Shown one piece after another: positions 23,601-31,309 of a stretch of DNA of 46,613 nt. The stretch's first letter is position 1; the number at the start of each line of letters is the position of its first letter. A program made the translations under genes and the position numbers. Origin of the DNA: a virus; the IMG/VR virus record IMGVR_UViG_3300017605_001520, positions 1-46,613 of that record, one strand, 5' to 3'. The notes beneath the pieces are model-generated. The model made no database searches. It saw nothing but the letters and a program-made list of their open reading frames with translations, and was not told the origin of the DNA.

Positions 23601-24196
23601 TGACTCGCGCCGTGCTCGATCGCCTCGAGGGGCGACTCGACCAGGCGGTGCGCGACGCGAAGGCCGGGCCCCTGCGCCTCCCACCGCTGCGCCGCCTCGT
23701 TCGCCTTCCTCGCCGCTTCGGCCTCCACGTAGCGGCGTCCGTACTCCTCGCGCGTCGGCCGCGGCGGCGGCATCTCGCGCGGCACCTGGCGCGGGCCGAC
23801 GAAGTTCGGCGGGTACTGCGGCGGCGTCTCCATGTACTGCCGCCCCGCGTTGCGTTCGCCCCACGCGTTGAGGTCCGCCATGTGCATCGCGTTGAGGTCC
23901 TCTTCCGTGGCGATCGCCGCGGCCCTCTCCGGCGTGAGCTCCGTGACGTACGGCGCATCGGAGGACGGGCCGAAACCCATGCCGACCGTGCCCGCGCGCG
24001 CAGCCGCGGCTGCGGGGTTCGATAGCGTGCGAAGTCCGTCGTCGGACAGGCGCGTGACGTCGCCGGCGGAAAGCGCCGTCAGGTCCGCGTCGGACAGAGC
24101 GCGCAGCGCGTCGGACGTGTCCGCGCCGGGGACGTAGAGCATCTCCTTGCGCGCGTGCTTCTCGACATCGACGCCGGGGAAGAGGTCGTCGCTCAC
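17603..24196 (-). CDS. Giant polyvalent internal virion protein with HEAGH zincin and LPD38-like domain
   Basis: 2197 residues from GTG 24194-24196, overlapping the previous stop. It takes up 14% of the genome. Near the N-terminus there are short repeats (LSDADLTALSAGDVTRLSD). Residues about 330-480 and 770-850 are long proline-, alanine- and lysine-rich linkers. HEAGH at 1223-1227, followed about 40 residues later by an EGFAE segment, looks like a zinc metallopeptidase (zincin). The last 600 residues (for example FFNPSIQAIDKVARAM, GYWLVPFGSGPNDMIRIPMP) resemble the large polyvalent-protein domain LPD38. Such proteins are carried in virions and injected. Two other ejection-protein candidates are encoded just upstream. 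The domain names are recalled from family patterns and have not been searched. Confidence 0.85.
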   Translation of the reverse strand: MSDDLFPGVDVEKHARKEMLYVPGADTSDALRALSDADLTALSAGDVTRLSDDGLRTLSNPAAAAARAGTVGMGFGPSSDAPYVTELTPERAAAIATEEDLNAMHMADLNAWGERNAGRQYMETPPQYPPNFVGPRQVPREMPPPRPTREEYGRRYVEAEAARKANEAAQRWEAQGPGLRVAHRLVESPLEAIEHGASQFVHGDTAGERFVGGVGALIGFHPLMAGLTASRASLAQAKEEAAREGMDASTPVADFSNAVIDKPIEWSGDIGRGAGELASIAAGGSEDEIARAGRSGAGFGQGILPMVAFGPLERGAANLQGRSARLVESLAARPRAAMVPLAEAPAPIPAAEVAPLPTRIPAPAPVEAPARVIQPPKPRDVAPSVNVETGAPGGPRVEFKEPPIQVEPSAAPAAPPTRTAAPEAAPVRRPIEAEAQLPEEVLKMGKAWGRPAPSEGTVPTAGEQQLADFTIESLAQRASAETGRDIRPYKASDGAEFLFDNAQVKRGFLSYLDRPKKGRTPWRLINGTDEKPPEGAAREVVQVRDSSGREVRTVLARTPEEAAAAEAAQPEGLKVERKPATDETLRKTLEERAAPPPEEPPAEEPSVEQHPAAQELLKRAAAFDTQAIEARSDAKGEETIDSRFKTELANAMRRVAAGEDPAAVRADLEKLPDTHTRASDGKVTWRAGEQAPIYFDHAMKVAIARHAKAVGPMPKEVKPEDSEPGKRTLSDFHGAEGRLGWRVYLEDGTFADFKHKTDAQQAMKLRGIDAVKSAADADFGGAKKPRKASPPVRGTKPPAPEPKPPVRETEPPKREPVAGEREPHPQAKRLERRAKQAFEELERMKRQAEKEPDLRERHENLALEHGLVAQGLRRVAAGERVEDVAAEIRKSGSRPSSYDTKRTIQELAAQAIEAHVRDVERKATKPPKPKGEKPPKPKKELPTEPTKPDRYFVATNEGKFREVPGKAPPGPQKWAREHNLFITKESDGWTVSEARSGAGVGHGKTAAAAWEMAKKNIERVGVDEFNKMVRKYSKKGGVSPRFTDAEHPLEVEVSASKYRRATGVDMKPTGPRTYDALVLDEGKWRPVEFDVANEKMLEMEKQGIDVQRDYLRDQARIAYDIKKTEAAGEGPATAAGRPASLFAEEEAAAPPAAPSPGRRQVKPGTPGEIVRESEIVQKLEDTIDRPIRVGRLGAKTRSVLGFYRLREEVVRLKHANDTSTSAHEAGHALEAQLLGGDVKNANVPKPVLKDLYRLGKLLYGRRRPATSYEAEGFAELLRERVEHKGATKNALPATRAWLETVLDQAPEVKKGIERAAEMAQRYEDQGPEGRFEAFQHTGKPSLVSRIAAAVSEWRRNPGDQLAKLNRWWLDDLDTLKRFAEASGHPEIIEMARQYTRSASSRAKEFLDKGDLATDMGGGPGLREIVRPVVDAGKMREFRAVVVARRALDYFKSGLDPGLRKEDVEYVLRNFDNGVVADAATKRVEWRERLMYDTMVRRGGVSRRVYERLREDFHNENYAHFMRMFPEVKGDIRALVEEGGRKGSAIEGTPEPVRRRTGSTREIRDVLEADVADVGRLISLGDRLQLSNAIARAGDSAQGLGKWIEEVPKEKMRATFQAWQIRDFLEGLKGGKLTKAERSEALTVFVNRPQPKGNDNIVTLWKNGKRKWYQVSPEMREALSRLDSRETGAVLRTLGLFSKAQRLGAVVYSVGFQVANPIRDIPMYLLTGVRRKVPVYTAAKNLVRGFAHSLAMPSSVESRMYKASGAESGGYWGYDRDFTADVVKQMSKKTPLTAAEKAARVIDPTNWGHGIREFASRVEGGTRMAEFLTVLENEGWTPKKGPASEALIRKAALAAENVTVDFKRMGEFGAKMNVATAFFNPSIQAIDKVARAMGNPRTHARGVVYITAPTVALWASTKDDERVYGRPGYMRYGYWLVPFGSGPNDMIRIPMPHAVGSIYAGLPLAVLDYMNGKNPQAFSEWGTQMYQTTVPPLVPTAAQGAIDVFRNKQSFSGRPVVPPSLEEAPLEQQYGEGTSRLAREVAPKLGLSPLAFDYLFNYYTGGAYREVVDTGEAAVGVRPREASGRVPIVSRFTVSGIESKDYDRFWQLRSELDKMKAEEQLVRRAPERARAGGVPHVPSEASEAVSEIARAMQSTRRQYFRSSGEEKDRLGEQFLEQAREARELVERILATSKGGAAR

Positions 24197-25398
24197 CTGG
24201 GTGCCGGAGCGGGCGCCGGCGCCAGCCCGCGGCGCTTCATCTCAGCGTCGATCGCGCCCTGGTCGATGCCGCCGGTGCCGCCGGTGCGGCCGGGCCCCGG
24301 GATGGACGGCACGCCGCCGGGCATCATGCCGGGGAAGTTGAGTCCGGGGTACGCGCCGCCGAGCACGCCGAACCACTGCGCCTGCACGGCCATGATCTCG
24401 TTCTTGATCTGATCCACGCGGCCCGTGATGAACTCGAGCTTCCTGTTCGCCTCGGCGCGCGCTTCCTGGGTCGCGTACGGATTGAGAGCGGCCTTCTCCG
24501 CTTCGAGGCGAACGCGGCCGAGCTGCTTCAGCTCCTCGTGCTGACTGCCCGTTGTCTGCGCCATGAGCTGCGCGATCTCGGACGCGCTCACGTTGCGCGG
24601 CTTGGCGACCGGCTCGAGTCCGGTCTGCGTGAGCATGTTCGTGTGCCGGATGTCCGCCTGCGCCTTGTTGATCGCGAGCGGCCGCGTGACGTCCTCGAAG
24701 CCGCGGTTGCGCGCGAGCGTCTCCTCGGCGATCGGGTCCTCGTAGCCCGCCTGGCGCCGCGCGCCGGCGACACGCGTCACGTCGTCCATGTAGCCGCCGC
24801 GCGCCGAGCGGGCGAGGTCCATCCCGGTTGCGCCGCCGAGCGGGTTCTGCGGATCTCCGACGTTCGCTTCCTCGAGCGCGCGCGCCGCGGCCTCCACGTT
24901 CTCGTCCGCCTCGCGGTTCTTCCTGCGCCGCTCCTCGTCGTTCGTGATGAACGAGATGGCGTCCTTCGCCGCGTCCACGCTGGTGAAGCCGCCCATCTTG
25001 TGCATCGTCGGCGACGTCGGGCCCGCGGTCCCCGTGCCGGTCGTCTTGCGGACGCCGGCGTCGCCGGTCGCATCCTCGAGCTGCGACGCGCCGACGTCGG
25101 CCGCGGTCGGCCGCGTGCTGTTGTACGCGTCCTCGAGAGCGCGCGCGTTGCCCGCCTCGACGTCGCGGACCTTCTGCGCTTCGCCGGATGCCCAGTCCTG
25201 GCGCTCCGCCTGTCGCGCCCTGTCGGCCGCCTCCGACGCTTCGCGCTCGCTCGTCTTGAAGCGCATGTCGGTCGACTTGTTGATGCCGGCGGCGAGTCCC
25301 TCGCCAGCCGCCGCGTACCCCGCGCCCTCCGCCGCGCCGGTCCTGGCGAGGAGCTCGCCGCGGTTCTCGCGCACTCCGATCAAGTCCCTGTAGGACAT
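24193..25398 (-). CDS. Internal virion (ejection) protein candidate
   Basis: 401 residues from ATG 25396-25398, with AGGAGGGG upstream. It is mostly helical and charged (ASEAADRARQAERQDWASGE, ALEEANVGDPQN). Its C-terminus is glycine- and proline-rich and ends PAPAPAPR. There is no signal peptide or enzyme motif. Podoviruses usually encode two to three long helical proteins in this place, released into the host at DNA entry; the neighbours on both sides share this character. Overlap with the giant gene suggests a fixed production ratio. Confidence 0.72.
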   Translation of the reverse strand: MSYRDLIGVRENRGELLARTGAAEGAGYAAAGEGLAAGINKSTDMRFKTSEREASEAADRARQAERQDWASGEAQKVRDVEAGNARALEDAYNSTRPTAADVGASQLEDATGDAGVRKTTGTGTAGPTSPTMHKMGGFTSVDAAKDAISFITNDEERRRKNREADENVEAAARALEEANVGDPQNPLGGATGMDLARSARGGYMDDVTRVAGARRQAGYEDPIAEETLARNRGFEDVTRPLAINKAQADIRHTNMLTQTGLEPVAKPRNVSASEIAQLMAQTTGSQHEELKQLGRVRLEAEKAALNPYATQEARAEANRKLEFITGRVDQIKNEIMAVQAQWFGVLGGAYPGLNFPGMMPGGVPSIPGPGRTGGTGGIDQGAIDAEMKRRGLAPAPAPAPR

Positions 25399-25408
25399 CG
25401 AGCCCCTC

Positions 25409-27613
25409 CTAGATGAACGCCGCGAGAGCCGCGCCGGCGAGCTGGCCTCCGGCCTGGTACAGGCCCGCCTTGCGCTGCGCGTCGGCCAAGTCCTGCGCGT
25501 CCTCCTGCGCCTTCTTCGCCTCCTGCGCGCCGAAGAAGCCGGTCGAGAAGTCGCCGAGTCCCTGATACGCGTTCTGCCCGAGCGGGCCCTGGTTCATGAG
25601 GATGCGCTCGAGGTCGCTGCGCTGCCCGATCTCGGCGCCCAAGTACTTCGAGCCGCCGGTCAGCGCATTCAGCGCGTCCTGCTCGCCGACGCGCTTGCGC
25701 AGTGCGGCCTCCACTTCCTGATCCGCCAGGTCGTTGCGCAGGCCGCGCCTGTTCTCGAGTCCGCCCGCGTACGACGTGCCCGCGAACGTCATCGGGTCCA
25801 GGCCGCGCGACGCCGCGAGCCGCGAGAGTCCCTGGTCGCCCTCGAGGAGCGCCGCGTCGGCCTTCTCGATCGTGTGGCCGCGCATGACCGCGTTGCCTTC
25901 AGCACCGAGCGGGTCGGGGTTCTCGGCGATGCCCTTCGCGATCCGTTCGTACTCCGCGCGCATGGGGTCGTTGACCAGCTCGTCGAGCGAAATCTTGCCG
26001 AGGTCGAACGCCTGCGAGCGGTCCTTCAAGTACTGCTCGAGTTCGTTCTTGCGCTGCTGGATCTCGAGGGCCGGACCGAACGCTTCCTTTGGGACGCCGG
26101 CGGAGTTGAGGTCCTTGAACGACTGCACAATGCCCTTGTCGAGCACGAGGCCGCTGTCCATGTTCGTGTCGGGCGGCGCGTACGGGTCCGCCGGCGGCTG
26201 TCCCGGCGTCTGCGGGAGCGGCTCCGCCGAGAAGGGCCGGTAGTAGATGCCGTAGCGCTCGAGCATCGCGCTGTGCTTCTGCAGCTCCGCCGCGTTCTTC
26301 GAGATGATGCCCGCGCGGCGGTCGGCGTCCGGCTCCTTGTCGGCTTCGGCGAGCAGCGCCGCCGCGTTCTGCGCCGCGTTCATCGCGCGCATGACGGCGT
26401 CGTAGCCCTTCTTCGTCGACGGGATCTTCAGGATGGTGTCCGCGGGGATCGCGGCGGTGTTGATGATGAGCGGCTTGCCGTCGTTCGTGAAGGCGCCCGT
26501 GCCCTTCTCGGCGTCGAACTCGAACGGCGGGAAGTCGGGCGCGTTCTTCGCGTCCTTGCCCCAGTAATCGCTCGCCTTCGGCGGGTTCGCGGCGTGCTGA
26601 TAGTCGTAGACGGCTCCCTGCGCGATGGAGTCTTCAGTCTGCCCCGGCGTGGGCCCGGCGCCCTCGGGTCCCGGCGCCGCCGGCGTCGGCGTGACGCTGT
26701 GGTTCTCGAGGTACTGCTTCTGCTGCGCGGGCGTCCCGGCGCGGAACTTGTCCATGTCGGGCAGCTTGTCGAGCGTGTAGTCCTTGCCGTTCCACCGGAA
26801 CGACTGGCTCGTCTGCAGCTCCTTCGTCGTGGCGTCCGCCACCTTCATGCTCTTGGTCGTCGCCGGCGGCGGCGCGGCCGCCGACGTCGTGGTCTTCGTC
26901 GTCGGCGCGGCCGCAGGCGGCTCGAACTTCCCCGTCTGCTGGTTCCACACGTAGCCCGGCGCACTGACGCCGCCCTGCACCGTCATGCCGCCGGTCGGCG
27001 GCGCAGCCGCGGGCGGCGCAGCGGGCGCAGGCGGCGCAGTGGGTGCGGGCACCGTGGTGCGCGGCGGCTGCGGAGGCATCACCGCCGGCGTCGCGGGCTG
27101 CTCGAGGTACGGCTTGGGAGCGGACACGGGCGCAGGAGCGGGCGCAGGCGGCGCACCCGGCACGCCCGGCCTGCGCATCGGCGGCCGCGCAGGGCCGCGC
27201 GGCGGCGCGCCGCGCGGCGGCGCAGGCATCGGCGCGGGCGCGGGGAGCTGCGCACTCAGTCCGTCGGCGGGCACCTTCTCGCTCGAGTTGTCGGTCTTGA
27301 AGTAGCCGTCGCTGCGCGCGTCGATCGCCGCGGAGTACTTCGGGTCCGCGGACGGACGCGCCTCGTTCGATCCGGGCGCGCCCGCGCCCGGGTACGCGTC
27401 TCCGCGGCCAGGCCCGGCGTCCGGCAGCATCCCCTGCAGGTAGCCCGCGGGATCGTTGCCGCGGAACGCGACGCCGGCGAGAGGGCCGAGCGCCGCGCCA
27501 GGCGGACCGAACGACGAGCGCGCGATACCCGCGCCAGGAACGGGCCGACTGTCGACTCCGACCGCGCCCATCGGCTGCACGTCGGGGTTCTGGACGCGCG
27601 GAGTCCACGGCAT
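25409..27613 (-). CDS. Proline-rich internal virion protein candidate
   Basis: 734 residues from ATG 27611-27613. The frame has an earlier GTG at 27620-27622, but AGGAGGTG lies eight bases before the ATG and overlaps the GTG, so the ATG is the start. Residues about 110-240 are extremely rich in proline and alanine and must be disordered. Residues about 250-640 are helical. The end, GLYQAGGQLAGAALAAFI, is a hydrophobic helix that could insert into a membrane. This suits an ejection protein that lines or docks a channel. No catalytic motif was seen. Confidence 0.74.
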   Translation of the reverse strand: MPWTPRVQNPDVQPMGAVGVDSRPVPGAGIARSSFGPPGAALGPLAGVAFRGNDPAGYLQGMLPDAGPGRGDAYPGAGAPGSNEARPSADPKYSAAIDARSDGYFKTDNSSEKVPADGLSAQLPAPAPMPAPPRGAPPRGPARPPMRRPGVPGAPPAPAPAPVSAPKPYLEQPATPAVMPPQPPRTTVPAPTAPPAPAAPPAAAPPTGGMTVQGGVSAPGYVWNQQTGKFEPPAAAPTTKTTTSAAAPPPATTKSMKVADATTKELQTSQSFRWNGKDYTLDKLPDMDKFRAGTPAQQKQYLENHSVTPTPAAPGPEGAGPTPGQTEDSIAQGAVYDYQHAANPPKASDYWGKDAKNAPDFPPFEFDAEKGTGAFTNDGKPLIINTAAIPADTILKIPSTKKGYDAVMRAMNAAQNAAALLAEADKEPDADRRAGIISKNAAELQKHSAMLERYGIYYRPFSAEPLPQTPGQPPADPYAPPDTNMDSGLVLDKGIVQSFKDLNSAGVPKEAFGPALEIQQRKNELEQYLKDRSQAFDLGKISLDELVNDPMRAEYERIAKGIAENPDPLGAEGNAVMRGHTIEKADAALLEGDQGLSRLAASRGLDPMTFAGTSYAGGLENRRGLRNDLADQEVEAALRKRVGEQDALNALTGGSKYLGAEIGQRSDLERILMNQGPLGQNAYQGLGDFSTGFFGAQEAKKAQEDAQDLADAQRKAGLYQAGGQLAGAALAAFI

Positions 27614-27657
27614 GAGCGGCACCTCCTGCCGGGCATCCTACCGCGCCGGCCGAGGAG

Positions 27658-28827
27658 CTAGTTCACCACGGGGTTTAGCAGGACAAAGTTCGTCCCGTCG
27701 TACACGATCAAGCAGAGCATGCTCGCGAGGATGTCCCCGGTCGCCGGCGTGGTGTTGACTCGCTTGACGATCGTCTTCGCCCCGAGGCCATTCACGTTGA
27801 TTGTGCACCCGGTCGTGTTCTGCGTATTCGCCTTGAAGATGATGAGCTGCCCAGTCTCGTAGGACGTGATCGCCGGCGAGAGCGTGATGACGTAGCTGTC
27901 GTTGGCCTGCGAGTCCACGGCGTAGTTCCACATCCCGAACGTCTTGCCGGTGATCTTCTCCGCCCCCGCGAGCGTGGAGAGCGTCCCAGTCGTCGGCAGC
28001 GTGACGTTCGTCGAGCCGGTAGTCGTCAGCGTGAGCGCGTTCGCGCCGGATGTCGTGAGAGCTGCAGCGGTGGTCAAGTTGCCGGCGAGGTTGACCGTCC
28101 GGTCGGCATCGTTCGTGACGACGTTGAGAGTGCGGCCCGCGGTGAGCGTCTCGTTCGGCTTGATCGTCAGCGCGTTGGAGCTGCCGCCCTTCACCACCAG
28201 GCCGGTCTGATTGAGCAGCACCGAAGTGATGTCCGTGTTCGCGCCGCTCGCGGCCGCCGAGAGAGTCGCCCGCTGCGCGGTCGCGTCCGCGTCGTCCACG
28301 AGCGCGCGTCCAGCCGTCGTAAACGTCGCAGTCGTCGCGGTGCCGCTGCCGGTGAAGTACGGGACCTTGTCGGCCGCCGACGTCGTCGAGGCGAGCGCAG
28401 AGAGCTCCGCGTCGAATGCCTGCACGTTTGTCCCGATCGCGAGGCCGAGGTTCGTCCTCGCTCCCGAGTCCGTCGTCGCGTTCGTCCCGCCGTTGGCGAT
28501 CGCCACCGGGTTCGCCCACGTGACGGCCAGCGTGCCGGAGGTCGTGACCGGCGAGCCGGCGACCGAGAACTCGGACGGCACGGTCAGCGCGACGCTCGTC
28601 ACTGTGCCGCTGCCGGAGCCGCCCGCCTGGTAGGTCGGCAGGTTCCCGGCGCCGTTGCTCGTGAGGACGTGCCCCGCGGTCCCCGGCACGAGCTGCCCCT
28701 GCGCGACGTCGGACGTCGCGTAGAAGATCGCGCCCTTCGTGTACGGGCCCGCGGCCATGAGCGACGACGTGACGAGGAATGCGAGCAGCACGGCGCAACC
28801 GACGGCAAGGAAACGAGTCGAGTTCAC
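27658..28827 (-). CDS. Tail fibre protein with N-terminal signal peptide
   Basis: 389 residues from GTG 28825-28827 (GGAGGGAG upstream), overlapping the previous stop. Residues about 65-135 show typical fibre repeats: SGTVTSVALTVPSEFSVAGS, ANGGTNATTDSGARTNLGL and NVQAFDAELSALAST. The C-terminus (QLIIFKANTQNTTGCTINV, GDILASMLCLIVYDGTNFVL) is a common fibre tip. Unusually, the protein begins MNSTRFLAVGCAVLLAFLVT followed by SSLMAAG, a classical Sec signal with a cleavage site. Virion fibres do not normally carry one. It may be displayed by the infected cell, or the hydrophobic end may anchor the fibre to the tail. Confidence 0.85.
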   Translation of the reverse strand: MNSTRFLAVGCAVLLAFLVTSSLMAAGPYTKGAIFYATSDVAQGQLVPGTAGHVLTSNGAGNLPTYQAGGSGSGTVTSVALTVPSEFSVAGSPVTTSGTLAVTWANPVAIANGGTNATTDSGARTNLGLAIGTNVQAFDAELSALASTTSAADKVPYFTGSGTATTATFTTAGRALVDDADATAQRATLSAAASGANTDITSVLLNQTGLVVKGGSSNALTIKPNETLTAGRTLNVVTNDADRTVNLAGNLTTAAALTTSGANALTLTTTGSTNVTLPTTGTLSTLAGAEKITGKTFGMWNYAVDSQANDSYVITLSPAITSYETGQLIIFKANTQNTTGCTINVNGLGAKTIVKRVNTTPATGDILASMLCLIVYDGTNFVLLNPVVN

Positions 28828-29519
28828 AGCTCCCTCCTCTTGATCGTGACGACGGGCCGCACCAGCGCGGGCCCGGACAGAGTCTCCTCGAGGAACAGGC
28901 GCAGCATGTCGCCGGCGAGCGCGTCGACCGTGTCGCCGCGGCCGAGCGCGGCGAAGAAGTCGTAGCGGCTGCCCGCTGCGAGCGCCGTCTCGGACGTGTC
29001 GATCGCTCCGAGCAGCTCCACCTCGCCGGTGCGACGGACGAGCTGCGCTCGGATGATCCAGCTAGCGGTCGCTGGGTCGACGTCGGCGCCCACCTCGAGC
29101 GACACACCGCTGATACGCCAGGAGCGCGGCACCTCGAGAAGCGGCACGACGTCGCCGCGGCTCCCCTGCACGATGACCTGCGTCGTGCCGAGGTACGCGA
29201 GGTCGGTCGTGTCCGCCACCTCGCCGCCGCCGCCGTAGTACGCGAGGACGAGGTTCGGCTCCGCGAACTCGAACGTGTAGCCGCCTCTCGGCGCGATGAG
29301 CACGGCCGCCCTGTTCGGGACGACGGGCAGCGCCGGCGAGACGGGCACGCCGCCGGCGACGTACGGGACCGCGAACGTGTGCGTCGATGCGGCGAAGACC
29401 GGCGTGCCGCCCGTGATGTCGGGCAGCTCGAGGACGACGCGATCGCTGCGGTGGATGAACCGCTTGCGGTCCTGCGCTACGAGACGCGGATCGTGGCCGA
29501 ACGGCTGGTCCTGGCTCAC
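28824..29519 (-). CDS. Tail protein of unknown fold (beta-rich)
   Basis: 231 residues from GTG 29517-29519, overlapping the nozzle gene stop (GTGA). It contains many beta-strand segments (VPNRAAVLIAPRGGYTFEFA, VIVQGSRGDVVPLLEV, SWIIRAQLVRRTGEVELLGA) and a helical end (ALAGDMLRLFLEETLSGPAL). Its place between nozzle and fibre genes suggests a fibre adaptor or minor tail protein. No family was recognised. Confidence 0.72.
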   Translation of the reverse strand: MSQDQPFGHDPRLVAQDRKRFIHRSDRVVLELPDITGGTPVFAASTHTFAVPYVAGGVPVSPALPVVPNRAAVLIAPRGGYTFEFAEPNLVLAYYGGGGEVADTTDLAYLGTTQVIVQGSRGDVVPLLEVPRSWRISGVSLEVGADVDPATASWIIRAQLVRRTGEVELLGAIDTSETALAAGSRYDFFAALGRGDTVDALAGDMLRLFLEETLSGPALVRPVVTIKRREL

Positions 29520-31309
29520 TTCCGGTCACGCCCGAACGAGAGCTCCGGCTCCAACTCGGTGACGTTCCACGGGACATCGGGGTCGCTCTGCTCGAGGCGG
29601 AAGCCGAGCGTGTTGCCGCGCGCGCCCTCGCCGTCGACGAACGTCTCGCCGGACTCCTCGGTGAGGTCGATCGCCGCGAGCTCCATCGCCTCGTCGCCGT
29701 CCTGGATCGCGAACACGCGCAGCGTGCCGTCCTCCTTCGTGCCGTGCTCGACGGCGAGGTTCTGCAGCTCCTTCTCGAGCCGGACGCTGTCCCAGTTGTC
29801 GTCTCCCGTCTGGAAGTACGCGCGGACGGTGCCGAACTTGAGCACCTGGTCGGCGACCGGGTCGGACTCGAACGGGTACATCGCGCGCACCGTGTTGCCC
29901 GCGGCGAAGACCATTCGATTGCGCTGCAGCACCTCGATGCCGTCCTCGTCGCGCACCTCGAACGGCACGCCGAGATACGCGCCGGACCAGGCCGTGCCGG
30001 TGAGCACGTTCATGCCCTCGGTCGTGTCGACGACGGTCGCTTCCCGCGGCGTGTTCACGTCCTCGAGGAGGTCGTTGTCGCCCTGCTCCATCTCGATGAC
30101 CTGGCCGAGGTCGTCGAGCGCGAGCACGTGCGGGCGGCCGCCGCCGTCGTTCACCTTGCCGGCGACGTTGAAGAACACCTCCTCGTCGACCGCGACGTAG
30201 CGCTCTCCGGGAGTGCGGTACTCGAGAACGATCGTGCACGACGAGATGGGATCGTCGTCGAGCGGCGCGCGGACCATGTAGCGGCCGCGGCGCACGTCGT
30301 GCCAGGCCCGCAGGAGCGGCAGCGCGCGGCGGTTCACGCGTCCCCAAATCGGCTCGAGCGGCGAGACGCCGACGTCCGAGAGCTGCGCGAGTATCTGCGG
30401 CGTGCCGCCTGGCGGCAGCATCATGCCGCCGAGGTCGGAGGCGAAGAACGTGAAGCTCTTGACCGGCAGCACGCCCCACTGCCCGAGCGCGCCCACCTCG
30501 GCCGACACGATCTCGATGTCCATGTCGATCGGGTCCGGACCGCCGTAGATGCGGTAGACGGCCTGCTCCTTGAAGACCATGAGCGCCTCGCCGTCCCACA
30601 GCACGCGCACGATCGGACCGAAGCCGTCGTTCGGGTCGACCGGGAGGATGGCGTCGTCGGGGAAGTCGGTGAGCACGTTGCCAGGCACGAGCACGCTCAC
30701 GCGCCGGAGTTGGCTGAAGTGCAGGATGGAGTCGAGGCCCGTCCAGCCGATGATCCGGCCCTGCGCGAAGATCCAGCCGCGGAACTTCGGCAAGTCGGTG
30801 ATGCGGTAGCGCTGCACCATCGGGAGCTGGTTCTCGAGCGTCGCGTCCGTCATCGTGTCCACGTACGGGCTCGCGTTCGCGTCGATCGTCGCGACCAGGT
30901 GGAACGGGCCCGACGGGACCTGCCGGTAGAGCCGCACCTTGGTGAACTGCGGATTGGCGACCGACGGGTCCGCGAACGTGTGCTGCACGTTCGCCGGCGC
31001 GCCGCCGACCGTGTGCTCGTACTCGACCGGCGCCGTCTCGGCGTCTAGGTAGGGGTCGTAGTGCGTGAAGCGGTAGACGAGCACCGTCAGCGCCGGGAAC
31101 GTCGCGCCGGCGACGTCGACCGTGGCCGGAGCCGCCGGCACGGCGCCGCCGATGTCGTAGAGCTCGCCGTCGTCGCGGTTCAGGTAGCACGGCGATCGCC
31201 AGCCGTCGGTGATGAAGTACTTGTCGTCCACGAGCAGCACCGACGGCGGCGCCGTCGGATGGAGTCCGGACGCGACGAGCGTCAGCGCGACCTTCATCGC
31301 GGCGGTCAC
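29516..31309 (-). CDS. Tail nozzle / DNA-stabilisation protein (P22 gp10-like)
   Basis: 597 residues from GTG 31307-31309, which overlaps the previous stop and has AAGGTG upstream; the in-frame ATG four codons later has no good binding site. The sequence is a long series of beta strands with repeated aromatic turns (LVYRFTHYDPYLDAETAPVE, KSFTFFASDLGGMMLPPGG). This fits the propeller-like nozzle that closes the tail tube in podoviruses such as P22. Residues around 180-230 (RYRITDLPKFRGWIFAQGRI) are typical of this group. It belongs to the connector block with the adaptor at 32361-33104. Confidence 0.75.
   Translation of the reverse strand: MTAAMKVALTLVASGLHPTAPPSVLLVDDKYFITDGWRSPCYLNRDDGELYDIGGAVPAAPATVDVAGATFPALTVLVYRFTHYDPYLDAETAPVEYEHTVGGAPANVQHTFADPSVANPQFTKVRLYRQVPSGPFHLVATIDANASPYVDTMTDATLENQLPMVQRYRITDLPKFRGWIFAQGRIIGWTGLDSILHFSQLRRVSVLVPGNVLTDFPDDAILPVDPNDGFGPIVRVLWDGEALMVFKEQAVYRIYGGPDPIDMDIEIVSAEVGALGQWGVLPVKSFTFFASDLGGMMLPPGGTPQILAQLSDVGVSPLEPIWGRVNRRALPLLRAWHDVRRGRYMVRAPLDDDPISSCTIVLEYRTPGERYVAVDEEVFFNVAGKVNDGGGRPHVLALDDLGQVIEMEQGDNDLLEDVNTPREATVVDTTEGMNVLTGTAWSGAYLGVPFEVRDEDGIEVLQRNRMVFAAGNTVRAMYPFESDPVADQVLKFGTVRAYFQTGDDNWDSVRLEKELQNLAVEHGTKEDGTLRVFAIQDGDEAMELAAIDLTEESGETFVDGEGARGNTLGFRLEQSDPDVPWNVTELEPELSFGRDRK

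Noticed and set aside
27614-27622. GTG start for the proline-rich virion protein
   Set aside because: The GTG overlaps the AGGAGGTG binding site, which is correctly spaced for the ATG at 27611-27613.
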